A stretch of 64,000 bases of DNA, from assembly GCA_024684955.1 (NCBI GenBank), contig JAIKWH010000066.1, positions 1 through 64,000 of the forward strand. Direction: 5' to 3'. Source of the stretch: Pseudobutyrivibrio sp. (GTDB lineage Bacteria > Bacillota > Clostridia > Lachnospirales > Lachnospiraceae). Below the pieces are notes generated by a model. That model ran no database searches, had not been told where the DNA came from, and saw only the letters and a list, made by a program, of their open reading frames with translations. A program made the position numbers and the translations under genes. Shown here piece by piece: positions 36,552 through 45,455 of the stretch. Position 1 is the stretch's first letter. The number at the start of each line of letters is the position of its first letter.

Positions 36552-37982
36552 ATGGAACCAACAATAGATAATTTTCTAAAATTTGAAAGAGAGCATAATT
36601 GTAATTCTATCGAATTGGAGGGGCTCCACATTTGGGCCCTTTATCGATATGAGATTCACAATGCTATTAAAAAGAAGGCTGCGGGAAATAAAAACATTTC
36701 CACAGAAAATTCTGGTGATGGGTCATCTAAAACAGAGTTGATAAAGATGGCTTTTAACGCATTAAAGCCTTATCCATCTAGACTAAAAAACGTAGATGTG
36801 CTTTTTGTAGGAAATGGCCGCAGGACCAAAAATGCAGATACAGGCATCTATGAGGACATATATTGTGACGAGGTGGCCAAGAGATACAAGAGCGTAATCT
36901 TGGAGCACCCAGAGAATCATGGGCATTGTCTGCCAAATGGTATGGACAATGTCTGTTTCACTGATAGGGTGGCGTTTCAAACCAACCTGGCGGTGAAATT
37001 ATCAAAAAAATTTAATACTAAAAAAAGGCAGAAAAGAACTGCAGGTGTAACTGAAAAATTAGGCCCAGTGTTTGATGCCATACATTCAGAGTTTGGCGTA
37101 GATATAAAAGACCAAATGATAGAGGAGATAGTAGATAGAATCTACTACATTGATATTACAAAAAGATATTGCGGCAAAATATTAGATAAGGCCAATCCAA
37201 AACTGATTATAGAGATTTGCTATTACACTATGGAAAGTTACGCCATGTCCCTGCTAGGACATGAGAGGGGAATCAGGGTGGCTGAATATGCCCATGGATT
37301 TGCGTTTCCAACCCACACTCCTATGCAGTACAATCCAGAGGATCATTTAAAGGAACTGCCTGATGATGAGTTGATATACTCTCATACTCAGGAGCCAATA
37401 GTTCACTTGCCTGACAATATAAATATGATCACTGTGGGCTTTCCATTTTTTGAAAGGCAAAGAGCCCATTATCAGGAGCGAAATCCAAAGGACGACAAGA
37501 CCATTTGCATTATATCCACCCTGTTTGAGGGCAAGGACATTAGCCGAGTGGCGGCAGACCTGGCAGATAGACTGGGGGATGAATACAGGATTATATATAA
37601 ACTCCATCCTGGAGAATACAAGACTTACAAGGAGAATTATCCTTGGTTGGCAGGTAAAAAACTGGAGATAATCGACAACAACGAAAATCACATCTTTAAA
37701 TATCTGGCCATGAGCAAATATGTAGTAAGTGCCCGCACCGCCTCTGTTTGGGAGGGTATAGGATTTGGATGCCAGACAATACTGCTTAATTTTGGTGACA
37801 CAGCCATTAATATGGAGTATTTTATTAAGGAAAAGGGTGTGCCTCTTGTAGAAAGGGCAGACCAGGTAGCAGATTTGATTCTAACAGATCAGGCTGGCAA
37901 GGTAGATCCAGACGGAATGTTTGAACCAGGTTCCTTAGAAAAGATATGTAGATATATAGATTCTTGTTTGTTAAAGGAGTAG
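36552..37982 (+). CDS. GT-B capsule-type transferase, polysialyltransferase-like
   Basis: A 476-residue soluble protein starting at ATG 36552, one base after the epimerase stop; the longer frame from 36480 lies inside that gene. The donor-binding half shows TICIISTLFEGKDISRVAAD, the HP motif YKLHPGEYKTYKENYP and SKYVVSARTASVWEGIGFG, similar to the HP and S/T motifs of bacterial sialyl/polysialyltransferases. VAEYAHGFAFPTHTPMQYN may be the acceptor-side loop. The following gene makes a CMP-sugar, so transfer of that CMP-sugar is a reasonable inference. Its similarity in style to the GT at 1049, which sits by legB, is notable. Confidence 0.62.
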   Translation: MEPTIDNFLKFEREHNCNSIELEGLHIWALYRYEIHNAIKKKAAGNKNISTENSGDGSSKTELIKMAFNALKPYPSRLKNVDVLFVGNGRRTKNADTGIYEDIYCDEVAKRYKSVILEHPENHGHCLPNGMDNVCFTDRVAFQTNLAVKLSKKFNTKKRQKRTAGVTEKLGPVFDAIHSEFGVDIKDQMIEEIVDRIYYIDITKRYCGKILDKANPKLIIEICYYTMESYAMSLLGHERGIRVAEYAHGFAFPTHTPMQYNPEDHLKELPDDELIYSHTQEPIVHLPDNINMITVGFPFFERQRAHYQERNPKDDKTICIISTLFEGKDISRVAADLADRLGDEYRIIYKLHPGEYKTYKENYPWLAGKKLEIIDNNENHIFKYLAMSKYVVSARTASVWEGIGFGCQTILLNFGDTAINMEYFIKEKGVPLVERADQVADLILTDQAGKVDPDGMFEPGSLEKICRYIDSCLLKE

Positions 37983-37984
37983 AT

Positions 37985-38659
37985 ATGAAGACAGTAGCAT
38001 TTGTTCCAATTAAACTTAATAATGAGAGATTGCCAGGCAAAAATATAAAGGAATTTTATGATGGCACTCCACTGATCAAATTGGTTTTAAACAAATTGGT
38101 TAAATTATTAGACGACAATACAGTAGACGAAGTATATGTATACTGCTCTGATGAGGCCATCATCCCATATTTACCAGAGGGTGTTAAATTCCTTCAGCGT
38201 CCAGCATTTCTGGATGAGAAGACTACAAAGGGTCGTCTTATCTACGAGGAGTTTGTTAAGACTGTAGAGGCAGACGTATATCTCTTAGAGCATGTTACAA
38301 CACCACTTGTAAAGGTGGCTCATATAAAAGACTGCGTAGACCATGTAAAAAGTGGAGAGTATGAGTCAGCATTTACTGCTAAAAAAATGCAGACATTCTT
38401 TTGGAAGGGTGGAGAGCCTCTCAATTTTGACTTGTTTAACCCACCACGCACACAGGACATGGAGCCATTCTTTATCGAGACTACATCTACCTTTGTATTT
38501 ACCAGAGACTCATTCCTTCGCAACCATTCTCGTACATCGCCAAACCCATATATGTGCGAGGTAGAGGAAATCGAGGCTATCGATATAGATTATGCCGAGG
38601 ATTTTGAATTGGCAGACCTTGTGTACAAGATGAAAAAGGAAAAGGGCGAGGAATTCTAA
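37985..38659 (+). CDS. Divergent acylneuraminate-type cytidylyltransferase
   Basis: A 224-residue nucleotidyltransferase. ATG 37985 has AAGGAG seven bases upstream; the frame from 37964 overlaps the previous gene. The N-terminus VAFVPIKLNNERLPGKNIKE keeps the R-x-PGKN part of the CMP-sugar synthetase motif but replaces ARGGSKG by IKLNNER. Later landmarks are VYVYCSDEAIIPYLPEGVKF, VYLLEHVTTPLVKVAHIKD and IEAIDIDYAEDFELADLVY, the last being the usual metal/product end motif. It probably activates a keto-deoxy acid other than the one served by the 17536 enzyme. Confidence 0.78.
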   Translation: MKTVAFVPIKLNNERLPGKNIKEFYDGTPLIKLVLNKLVKLLDDNTVDEVYVYCSDEAIIPYLPEGVKFLQRPAFLDEKTTKGRLIYEEFVKTVEADVYLLEHVTTPLVKVAHIKDCVDHVKSGEYESAFTAKKMQTFFWKGGEPLNFDLFNPPRTQDMEPFFIETTSTFVFTRDSFLRNHSRTSPNPYMCEVEEIEAIDIDYAEDFELADLVYKMKKEKGEEF

Positions 38660-39639
38660 TGGCAATAGAAACAAGAGACTATTTGAAAGAGGCAAGAAAG
38701 GTATTTGATAAAGAGATAGCAGCCTTGGAAAAGACCAGGGATGCACTAGATGATACCTATCTGCAGATACTTGATACAATTACCAAATGCCAGGGCAAAC
38801 TCATTGTCACAGGCATGGGCAAACCGGGACATGTGGCTCAAAAACTTGCTGCCACATTTTCCAGCCTTGGTACCCCATCATTTTGCCTCCATCCAGGTGA
38901 GGCAATGCATGGAGACCTGGGTATGATTTCGGAAAACGACGTAGTTCTCGCTATGTCTTATAGTGGAGAATCAGATGAGATTATAGATATATTGCCAAAC
39001 ATCAAAATGATAGGAGCCACACTGATTGCTCTTACAGCAAATGCCAATTCTACATTGGCAAAGGCGGCAGACATAGTACAGGTCCTGCCTCATTTTGAGG
39101 AGGCTTGCTATATGGGGCTGGCACCTACATCATCTACCACAGCAGAATTGTGCTATGGTGATTCGCTGGCTGTTGTTGCCAGCGGCATCTATGGTTTTAC
39201 AGAGCAGGATTTTGGAAAGTTCCATCCAGCAGGAGCATTGGGCAAGAAACTGATTCTCAAGGTAAGAGATTTGATGGCAAATGATGGCAATATCCCATCA
39301 GTGCCTGTACATTCTACACTTATGGAAGGCATCGCAGAGATTAGCCGGAAGAGACTGGGGCTGGTATCGGTAGTTGATGACGAGGGCAAGGTTTGCGGCG
39401 TAATTACAGACGGAGACATAAGACGTTTTGTAGAAAAACGAGTTGACCTGTATAATACAGATATTGATGAGGTAATGACCAAGACTCCAAAGACAGTTGA
39501 GGCAGACAAATTGGCCATTGAAGCTTTGGTATTTATGAAAAAGGCAAACATCATCTCTTTGCCTGTTGTGGATAATGACAATAAATTAATTGGCACTATC
39601 ACCTGGCAGCAGATAGTGGATGCTGGAATTGTTTTATAG
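38659..39639 (+). CDS. kpsF: KpsF/GutQ-type sugar-phosphate isomerase (SIS + CBS)
   Basis: A 326-residue protein with an N-terminal SIS domain (GKLIVTGMGKPGHVAQKLA with ATFSS next; HPGEAMHGDLGMIS; VLAMSYSGESDEI; GLAPTSSTTAEL) and a C-terminal CBS pair (LGLVSVVDDEGKVCGVITDG and NIISLPVVDNDNKLIGTI). This is the arabinose-5-phosphate isomerase layout that supplies Kdo synthesis in Gram-negative bacteria. Its ATG overlaps the stop of the cytidylyltransferase gene. In this setting it may supply a pentose phosphate or other aldose for the aldolase that follows; no KdsA-type synthase is present nearby. Confidence 0.88.
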   Translation: MAIETRDYLKEARKVFDKEIAALEKTRDALDDTYLQILDTITKCQGKLIVTGMGKPGHVAQKLAATFSSLGTPSFCLHPGEAMHGDLGMISENDVVLAMSYSGESDEIIDILPNIKMIGATLIALTANANSTLAKAADIVQVLPHFEEACYMGLAPTSSTTAELCYGDSLAVVASGIYGFTEQDFGKFHPAGALGKKLILKVRDLMANDGNIPSVPVHSTLMEGIAEISRKRLGLVSVVDDEGKVCGVITDGDIRRFVEKRVDLYNTDIDEVMTKTPKTVEADKLAIEALVFMKKANIISLPVVDNDNKLIGTITWQQIVDAGIVL

Positions 39640-39657
39640 TACATAGAAAGGTTATAT

Positions 39658-40671
39658 ATGAGCAATATTAGACTATTGGATTGTACCCTCCGTGACGGCG
39701 GACATTTGACTGGCGGAAATTACGGCGAGGCTACAATCAAAAATACAGTAAACCACCTGGTGGATGCGGGAGTAGACATTATCGAGGTAGGATTTATGTG
39801 GGATGAGGAACTGAGTTCTGATTACACCAGATTCTATTCTATGAATGATGTAAAAAAGATCCTGCCTCCAAAGGACAAATACGGCAAGTCAAAATTTTCT
39901 GTCATGATTGAAAAGCAAAATCTGCTGGACCATATCGAGGATTACGACGGTAGCATCGAGTATGTCCGTATCATCTTCAAGCGCAAACTAATTGATTGGG
40001 CTATGGACCAGGCAAAGGCTGTAATTGCTAAAGGATACAAGGTATTTATGAATCCTGTAAATTGCTCTGTATATACAGACGCAGAGTATTGCGATTTAAT
40101 AAAAAAAATCAATGAGGTCCACCCATATGCAATGTCTATCGTAGACACATTTGGTGTGCTTAGGATGGAAGAGTTTTGTCATAGGTTTGAGTTAGTTCAG
40201 GCAAATCTAGACAAAGACATTACAATCGGTGTTCATCTCCATGAAAATCTGGGGCAGGCATATACAATGGCACAGCGTGTCACAGAGATGGCAGATCCAA
40301 AGAGAAATATTGTAATCGATGGCTCTGTGCTTGGAATGGGACGTGACCCAGGCAACCTAAAGATAGAGCAGATTGCTGAGTATATGAATTACAAGTATGG
40401 TACAGACTACAATCTGGATGCAATCTATGATGCCATCACAAATGAAATAGGACCTCTCCAGGAGAAATACCAGTGGGGATACAAATTGCCATATGCCATG
40501 AGCGCATATTACAAACTCCACAGGACCTACCCAGAGTTCCTCATGGGAAAACCTGACCTTTCTATGAAGGATATAGACCATATCCTCAGCCAGGTGGCAA
40601 GGGAAGAGTCAGAGTACTATAACGAGGCCTACATTGAGGGGCTGTATCAGGATTATATAAATGCTAAATAA
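39658..40671 (+). CDS. DRE-TIM (HMGL-like) aldolase in ulosonate module
   Basis: A 337-residue TIM-barrel metallo-aldolase. It opens with RLLDCTLRDGGHLTGGNYG (Asp8, Arg12, Asp13) and has the metal pair in GVHLHENLGQAYTMAQ (His193, His195), as in 4-hydroxy-2-oxovalerate aldolases and HMG-CoA lyases. FMNPVNCSVYTDAEY and MSIVDTFGVLRMEE match the barrel strands. The C-terminus (residues 265-337) is helical. It sits 18 bases after kpsF, not in an amino-acid or catabolic cluster. I infer a pyruvate-type carbon-carbon bond step that makes or breaks a keto-deoxy sugar acid. Confidence 0.8.
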   Translation: MSNIRLLDCTLRDGGHLTGGNYGEATIKNTVNHLVDAGVDIIEVGFMWDEELSSDYTRFYSMNDVKKILPPKDKYGKSKFSVMIEKQNLLDHIEDYDGSIEYVRIIFKRKLIDWAMDQAKAVIAKGYKVFMNPVNCSVYTDAEYCDLIKKINEVHPYAMSIVDTFGVLRMEEFCHRFELVQANLDKDITIGVHLHENLGQAYTMAQRVTEMADPKRNIVIDGSVLGMGRDPGNLKIEQIAEYMNYKYGTDYNLDAIYDAITNEIGPLQEKYQWGYKLPYAMSAYYKLHRTYPEFLMGKPDLSMKDIDHILSQVAREESEYYNEAYIEGLYQDYINAK

Positions 40672-40672
40672 A

Positions 40673-40705
40673 TTAACAGATTTTTCAATATACTTGGTGT
40701 ATAAT
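40673..40705 (+). promoter_or_regulatory. Promoter of secreted repeat protein
   Basis: A perfect TATAAT (40700-40705) lies 36 bases before the ATG of the secreted protein and is preceded directly by TG. The best upstream match, TTAACA (40673-40678), is 21 bases away, longer than ideal, so the -35 is weak. The strong AGGAGG and the downstream terminator support a separate transcript. Confidence 0.5.
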
Positions 40706-40741
40706 TAAAACAGTTTATGAAAATAAATCTAGGAGGCTTTT

Positions 40742-41290
40742 ATGAAAAGATCTAAAATTGCAAAAGTGCTTTCACTGGCACTTGCTACAGTAATTGCTAC
40801 CTCTGCCTTTTCTTTCACAAGTTTTGCAAAGGTACACGCTGATGCTGAGACACAGAAGAGAGCCCTGACAGCGGAGGAGATTCAGACAATCTACACACTC
40901 TTTGATGCTGATTTTTACGCAAAGGCTAATCAGGATGTAGTAAAGGTTGTTGGTGATGACCCAATGGCTCTGTACACACACTTTGTTACATTTGGCATCT
41001 GGGAAGAGAGAATGCCTAGCGATGGGTTCAATGTAAGTGCATTTGCGTCACGCAACTATGACCTACAGCCAGTGCTTGGTGATGACATTGTTGCTTGGTA
41101 TATGTACTACTGCACACACTCAAATGAGTGGGCTTCAAGGCCAATTCCATCATTATATGCAGCATATCGTGCAAACACAGATGTATATTCTGTATATGAT
41201 TTTGTAAAGGGTCAGACAGGACCTGAGAAAGGTGCATATCCAATTCAGACATACAATTATACACCAATGCTTGATCGCTCAAGGTTGTAA
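40742..41290 (+). CDS. Small secreted protein with Lachnospiraceae-type repeats
   Basis: A 182-residue protein with a clear signal peptide (basic start, hydrophobic 10-24, cleavage probably near residues 28-35). Two related units follow: residues 54-94 (from FDADFYAKANQDV, with VGDDPMALYTHFVTFGIWEE) and 96-135 (from FNVSAFASRNYDL, with LGDDIVAWYMYY), plus a partial LYAAYRANTDV at 138. Such F-D-x-x-Y-x-x-x-x-x-D repeats occur in cell-surface proteins of gut Clostridia. AGGAGG is six bases before ATG. It has its own promoter and terminator between two enzyme blocks, so it may be an abundant surface or matrix protein linked to the polysaccharide; the function is unknown. Confidence 0.8.
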   Translation: MKRSKIAKVLSLALATVIATSAFSFTSFAKVHADAETQKRALTAEEIQTIYTLFDADFYAKANQDVVKVVGDDPMALYTHFVTFGIWEERMPSDGFNVSAFASRNYDLQPVLGDDIVAWYMYYCTHSNEWASRPIPSLYAAYRANTDVYSVYDFVKGQTGPEKGAYPIQTYNYTPMLDRSRL

Positions 41291-41311
41291 AAGAGAGTAA
41301 GAAATTAAAGA

Positions 41312-41349
41312 GGCAAGTCTCGACACATTAAGTTAGGGACTTGCTTTTT
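41312..41349 (+). terminator. Intrinsic terminator after secreted protein
   Basis: GCAAGTC (41312-41318) pairs with GACTTGC (41337-41343), followed at once by six T residues (41344-41349). The 18-base loop is long but the stem and U-tract are convincing. Confidence 0.8.
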
Positions 41350-41377
41350 TAATGAATGAAAAGCCGATGTAGTGCTT

Positions 41378-41407
41378 TTTGGATTAAACTGGCGTGATAT
41401 GGTATTA
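41378..41407 (+). promoter_or_regulatory. Promoter for the 41.4-kb unit
   Basis: TTGGAT (41378-41383) and TATTAT (41402-41407) are separated by 18 bases, a good sigma-A-type arrangement 36 bases in front of the epimerase start, in a gap that follows a terminator. GAAAGG serves as its ribosome site. Confidence 0.5.
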
Positions 41408-41443
41408 TAAAACAACAACGCTTGTTAAAGAAAGGTAGAAGCA

Positions 41444-42463
41444 ATGATATTAGTAATAGGTGCAACTGGATTTATTGGAAATTATACCGTCGAAAATTTG
41501 ATTAAGCATGGTGAAAAAGTTATAGCCGGAGGACGAAATAAAGAGTTTGGAAAAGAATTAGAAAAAATGGGAGCCGAATTTGCGGAGGTGGACATTACAA
41601 GACCGGAAACGTTGGACGCTCTTTCAGATAAAAATATAGATGGAGTTATTCTATTAGCTGGGCTTTTGCCAGCCAATGTTACTACAGATATTACCAAGGA
41701 TGAAAATGCGGATGATTACTTTAGAGTAAATGTTATTGGTACAATAAATGTATTAGAGTTTTGCCGAAAAAAGGGCATAAAAAAACTAATTAATTGCTGT
41801 AGTTATTCTGATGTGGCCAAGTCTTGGAAAAAGGGATACGCAATAAAAGAAAGTGAGCCTAGAAATTTCAATTATACAGGGGATCATGCAGTTTATGTAA
41901 TTTCAAAAAACGCATCTAACGATGTTATGGAATATTATAATCAGCAACACGGGATGTCATGTGCTTGGTTTAGATTTCCACCTGTTTATGGCGTTGGCCC
42001 TCATTCTTCTATTTATGTAAATGGAAAGTATTACAAGTCTGGAATACAGACTTTTATTGAAAATGCCATGGCGGGAAAAGATATTGAACTGTGGGGAGAT
42101 CCCCATATTGAACGAGACATTATCTATGTAAAGGATGTTGCAGAGGCGTTTTATCTAGCTTTGAAAAGTGAGAAGACATATGGCCTCTATAATATGACTA
42201 GTGGTACACGACTTGATTTAGAGGATCAAGCAAGAGCGGTTATAGATGTATTTGGAAAAGATAAAGGCAGCAAAATTGTCTACAAACCAGAAAAGCCAAA
42301 CAATACACCATCTTTTCTGTTCGATATGACAAAAGCAAAAGAGGATTTTGGATTTACTCCTAAATATACAGATTATCATATTATGATGGAGGATTATAAA
42401 AAGGAATTAGAAAGCGGCAGATGGGATTATTTAGTGGCAGGAAGACGAAAAAAGGAGAAATAA
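41444..42463 (+). CDS. NAD-dependent epimerase/dehydratase
   Basis: A 339-residue extended SDR. It begins with MILVIGATGFIGNYTVENLI (GATGFIG at 6-12) and has the catalytic pair in AVYVISKNAS (Tyr151, Lys155), then FPPVYGVGPHSSIYVNGKYY and HIERDIIYVKDVAEAFYLAL. It acts on a nucleotide sugar, but the sugar is not evident. It is the first gene after a terminator and a promoter, and it is more AT-rich than the genes to its left. Confidence 0.85.
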   Translation: MILVIGATGFIGNYTVENLIKHGEKVIAGGRNKEFGKELEKMGAEFAEVDITRPETLDALSDKNIDGVILLAGLLPANVTTDITKDENADDYFRVNVIGTINVLEFCRKKGIKKLINCCSYSDVAKSWKKGYAIKESEPRNFNYTGDHAVYVISKNASNDVMEYYNQQHGMSCAWFRFPPVYGVGPHSSIYVNGKYYKSGIQTFIENAMAGKDIELWGDPHIERDIIYVKDVAEAFYLALKSEKTYGLYNMTSGTRLDLEDQARAVIDVFGKDKGSKIVYKPEKPNNTPSFLFDMTKAKEDFGFTPKYTDYHIMMEDYKKELESGRWDYLVAGRRKKEK

Positions 42464-42475
42464 ATATATTAGTCT

Positions 42476-44182
42476 ATGGGAGAGTTCATAAGAAATAATA
42501 AAAAAATGCTTATGGGGCTATTAGGCTGCATTGCTGTTATATGGTCCTTTTACTTTATAGATAAAGGCTTTTTTATGGATGAAGCAGGAGTCTTGTCAAT
42601 CTATAGAGGAATATACCAGGGTAAGAGGATGTTTGTGGATGAATGGGGATATATTCAGAGCGGGAGTATTCTAGCATATCCAATTTTTGCTTTATATTAT
42701 AATTTTTTAGAGCCATTGATATATCCTTTAGGCATAGGGTTCATATTATATACGAGAATTCTTTATCAGTTGGTTCGCTTGATAATTGCAATTTTTATTT
42801 ATGCAACAATTAGGAAAACTCATTATAAAGATGGGGCGCTGCTTACTGCAATCGTTTACTATATGCTATTTATCTCTTATAGAAATTTCTCATACAAGTC
42901 ATTCTGTGAGTTTGGCATTGCCTTGTTTATATGCTTTGGAATAAGGTATTTCTTGACTGAAAATAACATATATTTTTCTTTAATGGGAATTGCTACATGC
43001 ATTAGTATCCTGGGCTATCCAACAATGATTTTATTCCCTTTTGTTTTTGTAATTGCAATGTTGGTAATGCAGCGTAAAGGGTTTAAAATTGGAAAAGGGA
43101 TAGTGATTTACACAGTCACTTGTTTTACTATAGGTGGTTTGGTGTTAGGCTTCCTACAAGTCACGTCAGGTCTTACAAATATTTTGAGTCAATTTCAATA
43201 TATGGAGGATTCAGATTATTCTGAGCCTTCTTATATCCGTATGGGTAAAATGGTGGCATCTTATTTGATTTTTTTTGCTACAGCCTATTTACCAATCATC
43301 CTTTTCGCTGTTATTAGAAAATATAGGTATCTGTCTAAGAGTCTCGAGTACAGAATTTTATCTATTTATTGGATTATATTTATGGTAGGTATATGTCTAA
43401 TAAGAGTAGAAAGCATTAGTAATTCGAGATTTGTATATGCCTCTTTAATAATTTTTTGGTGGTACTTATATATCGTAAAAGAAAATACGAATAGCGAAAA
43501 AACAGAGTATACAACAATTGGAAAATTCAGTTTGCCACAGTTTCAAGAAAAGGAGATTCTATATTTTGTGTTTTGGGTTTCTTTAGCATGCCAATTAATA
43601 TGGGCATTTTCTACAAACCAGGGTATTGCTGTTTCAGGACTGATGTCTTATCCGGTAGTATTAGCGATGATATGTATCGCAGACGTAGGGGGAAAAGGCT
43701 TTGATGTACTCAAATGGGCTGTTACTATGACGAGTTTCTTCTTTATGGGAATATGGGTTGCAGAGAGTAACGGTGGTTATAATGACATATTTGAGCATAG
43801 GACCTATGTTACAGAGGGAGCATATAGAGGAATAGCCTTAGATGACACAGATTATCCAATGAATCAGGCTTGCTATGACCTGCTGACTGAGAATGTTACA
43901 GAGGACGACTATTTGCTGGTAACATTTGGATCTAACTCCACAGCATATTTAAACACAGATGCCCATCAAGGAGTTGGATCTGCTTATACCAGGACACATA
44001 TAAACGACAGGCTCTTGCAGTATTGGGAACTGAATCCGGAAAACAAGGCAGATTATGTACTGATTGATACAGCTAGCCCTAAATATGAGGTTTTTCAAGA
44101 TTCTGCTAGTGCAGAATATATATATGAAGAATATCCGACAGTAGTGGATGAGGAGGGCTCATTCATATTACTGGGGCGATAA
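42476..44182 (+). CDS. GT-C-like multi-pass membrane protein
   Basis: A 568-residue polytopic protein. After one helix, the outside loop has GFFMDEAGVLSIYRGIYQGK and MFVDEWGYIQSGSI, with acidic residues placed like the catalytic Asp/Glu of GT39/GT83-type transferases. About twelve membrane segments follow and then a soluble C-terminal domain (from about 445) with DYLLVTFGSNSTAYLNTDAH. GGAG is 14 bases before ATG. Probably it moves a polyprenyl-linked sugar to an outside acceptor. Confidence 0.6.
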   Translation: MGEFIRNNKKMLMGLLGCIAVIWSFYFIDKGFFMDEAGVLSIYRGIYQGKRMFVDEWGYIQSGSILAYPIFALYYNFLEPLIYPLGIGFILYTRILYQLVRLIIAIFIYATIRKTHYKDGALLTAIVYYMLFISYRNFSYKSFCEFGIALFICFGIRYFLTENNIYFSLMGIATCISILGYPTMILFPFVFVIAMLVMQRKGFKIGKGIVIYTVTCFTIGGLVLGFLQVTSGLTNILSQFQYMEDSDYSEPSYIRMGKMVASYLIFFATAYLPIILFAVIRKYRYLSKSLEYRILSIYWIIFMVGICLIRVESISNSRFVYASLIIFWWYLYIVKENTNSEKTEYTTIGKFSLPQFQEKEILYFVFWVSLACQLIWAFSTNQGIAVSGLMSYPVVLAMICIADVGGKGFDVLKWAVTMTSFFFMGIWVAESNGGYNDIFEHRTYVTEGAYRGIALDDTDYPMNQACYDLLTENVTEDDYLLVTFGSNSTAYLNTDAHQGVGSAYTRTHINDRLLQYWELNPENKADYVLIDTASPKYEVFQDSASAEYIYEEYPTVVDEEGSFILLGR

Positions 44183-44194
44183 TAAAGGACTATT

Positions 44195-45430
44195 ATGAAA
44201 GATTGCGTTTTAAGAATTAGAAAGTGGAAATATTACAAGTTTGTGGACAAAGCAGTTTTTGCATTAGCATTAGGCCTGTCGGCCATGGTAATGTCTTACC
44301 TCTTTTATCATCAAGCAATGTCGGATGGAAAGACATTTCTATCTGATATAGGCCCATATATAGATGAAGTGAGAGGCACCCAAGAAAAGTTTGATTTTCC
44401 ATACCCTGTATTATTCAAGACTGCTGGACTAATAGATTTGTTTATAAAAAACACACCGGTTTCAATGGTGGTTGCAATAGTTTTCTTTAATGTATTAGCG
44501 ATGATAATTACTAAGTCCTTTTTCAATAAGACTACCGATTCCACTATTATTGCTACGGGTGCCACCCTCAGCCTATTTTTCTTATCTATGCTTTACTCAA
44601 AAAAACTGGAGGCTGTAGGAATTAACTATAGATATGCAGGAGTTTCCACTCCTAATCCTTGGCACAATGCCACATATATGGCTGCAAGACCCTTTATGAT
44701 TTTGGCCTTTATTTATGGAGTGATACTCCTAAAAGGTTATGAAGAAGGGAAACTAAAGCGCAAGGATTACATATTATTTTCTGTAATCATGCTTCTTGCC
44801 ACAATGGCAAAGCCTAGTTATACCATAGTTCACATGGGAGCCTTTGGCCTCGTGGTGCTTTATAGGCTGATAAAGTCTAGAGGAACTAATTTCAAGAGTA
44901 CATGTATACTTGCCTGCGCATATATTCCTACAATTATTGATTTACTATATCAATATTCAGGAGTGTTTGCAGGAGCAGCATCATCAGAAAGCGAAAAGGG
45001 AATAGGCCTTGGTTTTTTTAGAGTATGGAGTATATATTCCGACAACATTCCTCTTGCCATAATTTTGGCAGGAGCATTTCCGATATGCGTGCTGATTTTT
45101 AATTATGATAAGTTAAAGACAGAGGCATACTACAGGTTTGCATGGCAGATTTATGTCATGGGCTTTACCATGTATGCAGTCTTGTATGAAAAGGGACCAC
45201 GAGAGGCCCATGGTAATTTCGGCTGGGGATATATATGCGGACTTTTCCTTGTGTTTATGGCCTCGATTATGGTTTTATTACAAAACAGTCGGAAACTTTT
45301 AATAGCAGATCATGTAATAAAGAAAAAAGAGTATATTATCATAGCCATCCAGTGGTTGGCACTAGGGGCACACACCCTGATGGGCCTACACTATTTCCAA
45401 CTTTTATGCTGGGGCGGCAACTATATGTGA
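44195..45430 (+). CDS. Multi-pass membrane protein, possible GT-C
   Basis: A 411-residue protein with about ten membrane segments and no family I can name. After the first helix comes LSDIGPYIDEVRG, an acidic outside loop like that of GT-C enzymes, and WHNATYMAARPFMILAFIYG occurs near residue 158. AAAGGA precedes ATG. It is followed by a promoter that starts inside its stop codon. I regard a transferase role as likely from neighbours but not shown. Confidence 0.5.
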   Translation: MKDCVLRIRKWKYYKFVDKAVFALALGLSAMVMSYLFYHQAMSDGKTFLSDIGPYIDEVRGTQEKFDFPYPVLFKTAGLIDLFIKNTPVSMVVAIVFFNVLAMIITKSFFNKTTDSTIIATGATLSLFFLSMLYSKKLEAVGINYRYAGVSTPNPWHNATYMAARPFMILAFIYGVILLKGYEEGKLKRKDYILFSVIMLLATMAKPSYTIVHMGAFGLVVLYRLIKSRGTNFKSTCILACAYIPTIIDLLYQYSGVFAGAASSESEKGIGLGFFRVWSIYSDNIPLAIILAGAFPICVLIFNYDKLKTEAYYRFAWQIYVMGFTMYAVLYEKGPREAHGNFGWGYICGLFLVFMASIMVLLQNSRKLLIADHVIKKKEYIIIAIQWLALGAHTLMGLHYFQLLCWGGNYM

Positions 45431-45455
45431 CATAGAATTTGCTGTGTGATATAAT
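45427..45455 (+). promoter_or_regulatory. Extended -10 promoter for wecE-like gene
   Basis: GTGACA (45427-45432) and TGATATAAT (45447-45455, with TATAAT at 45450) are spaced by exactly 17 bases, a near-consensus sigma-A promoter with an extended -10. The -35 overlaps the stop codon of the gene in front. It is among the best promoters in the window. Confidence 0.7.

Noticed and set aside
38659..39639. Taking kpsF as proof of a Gram-negative Kdo/LPS organism
   Set aside because: No KdsA, KdsC or lipid A gene is present, and the rest of the window has Gram-positive traits; the isomerase fits the local ulosonate block.
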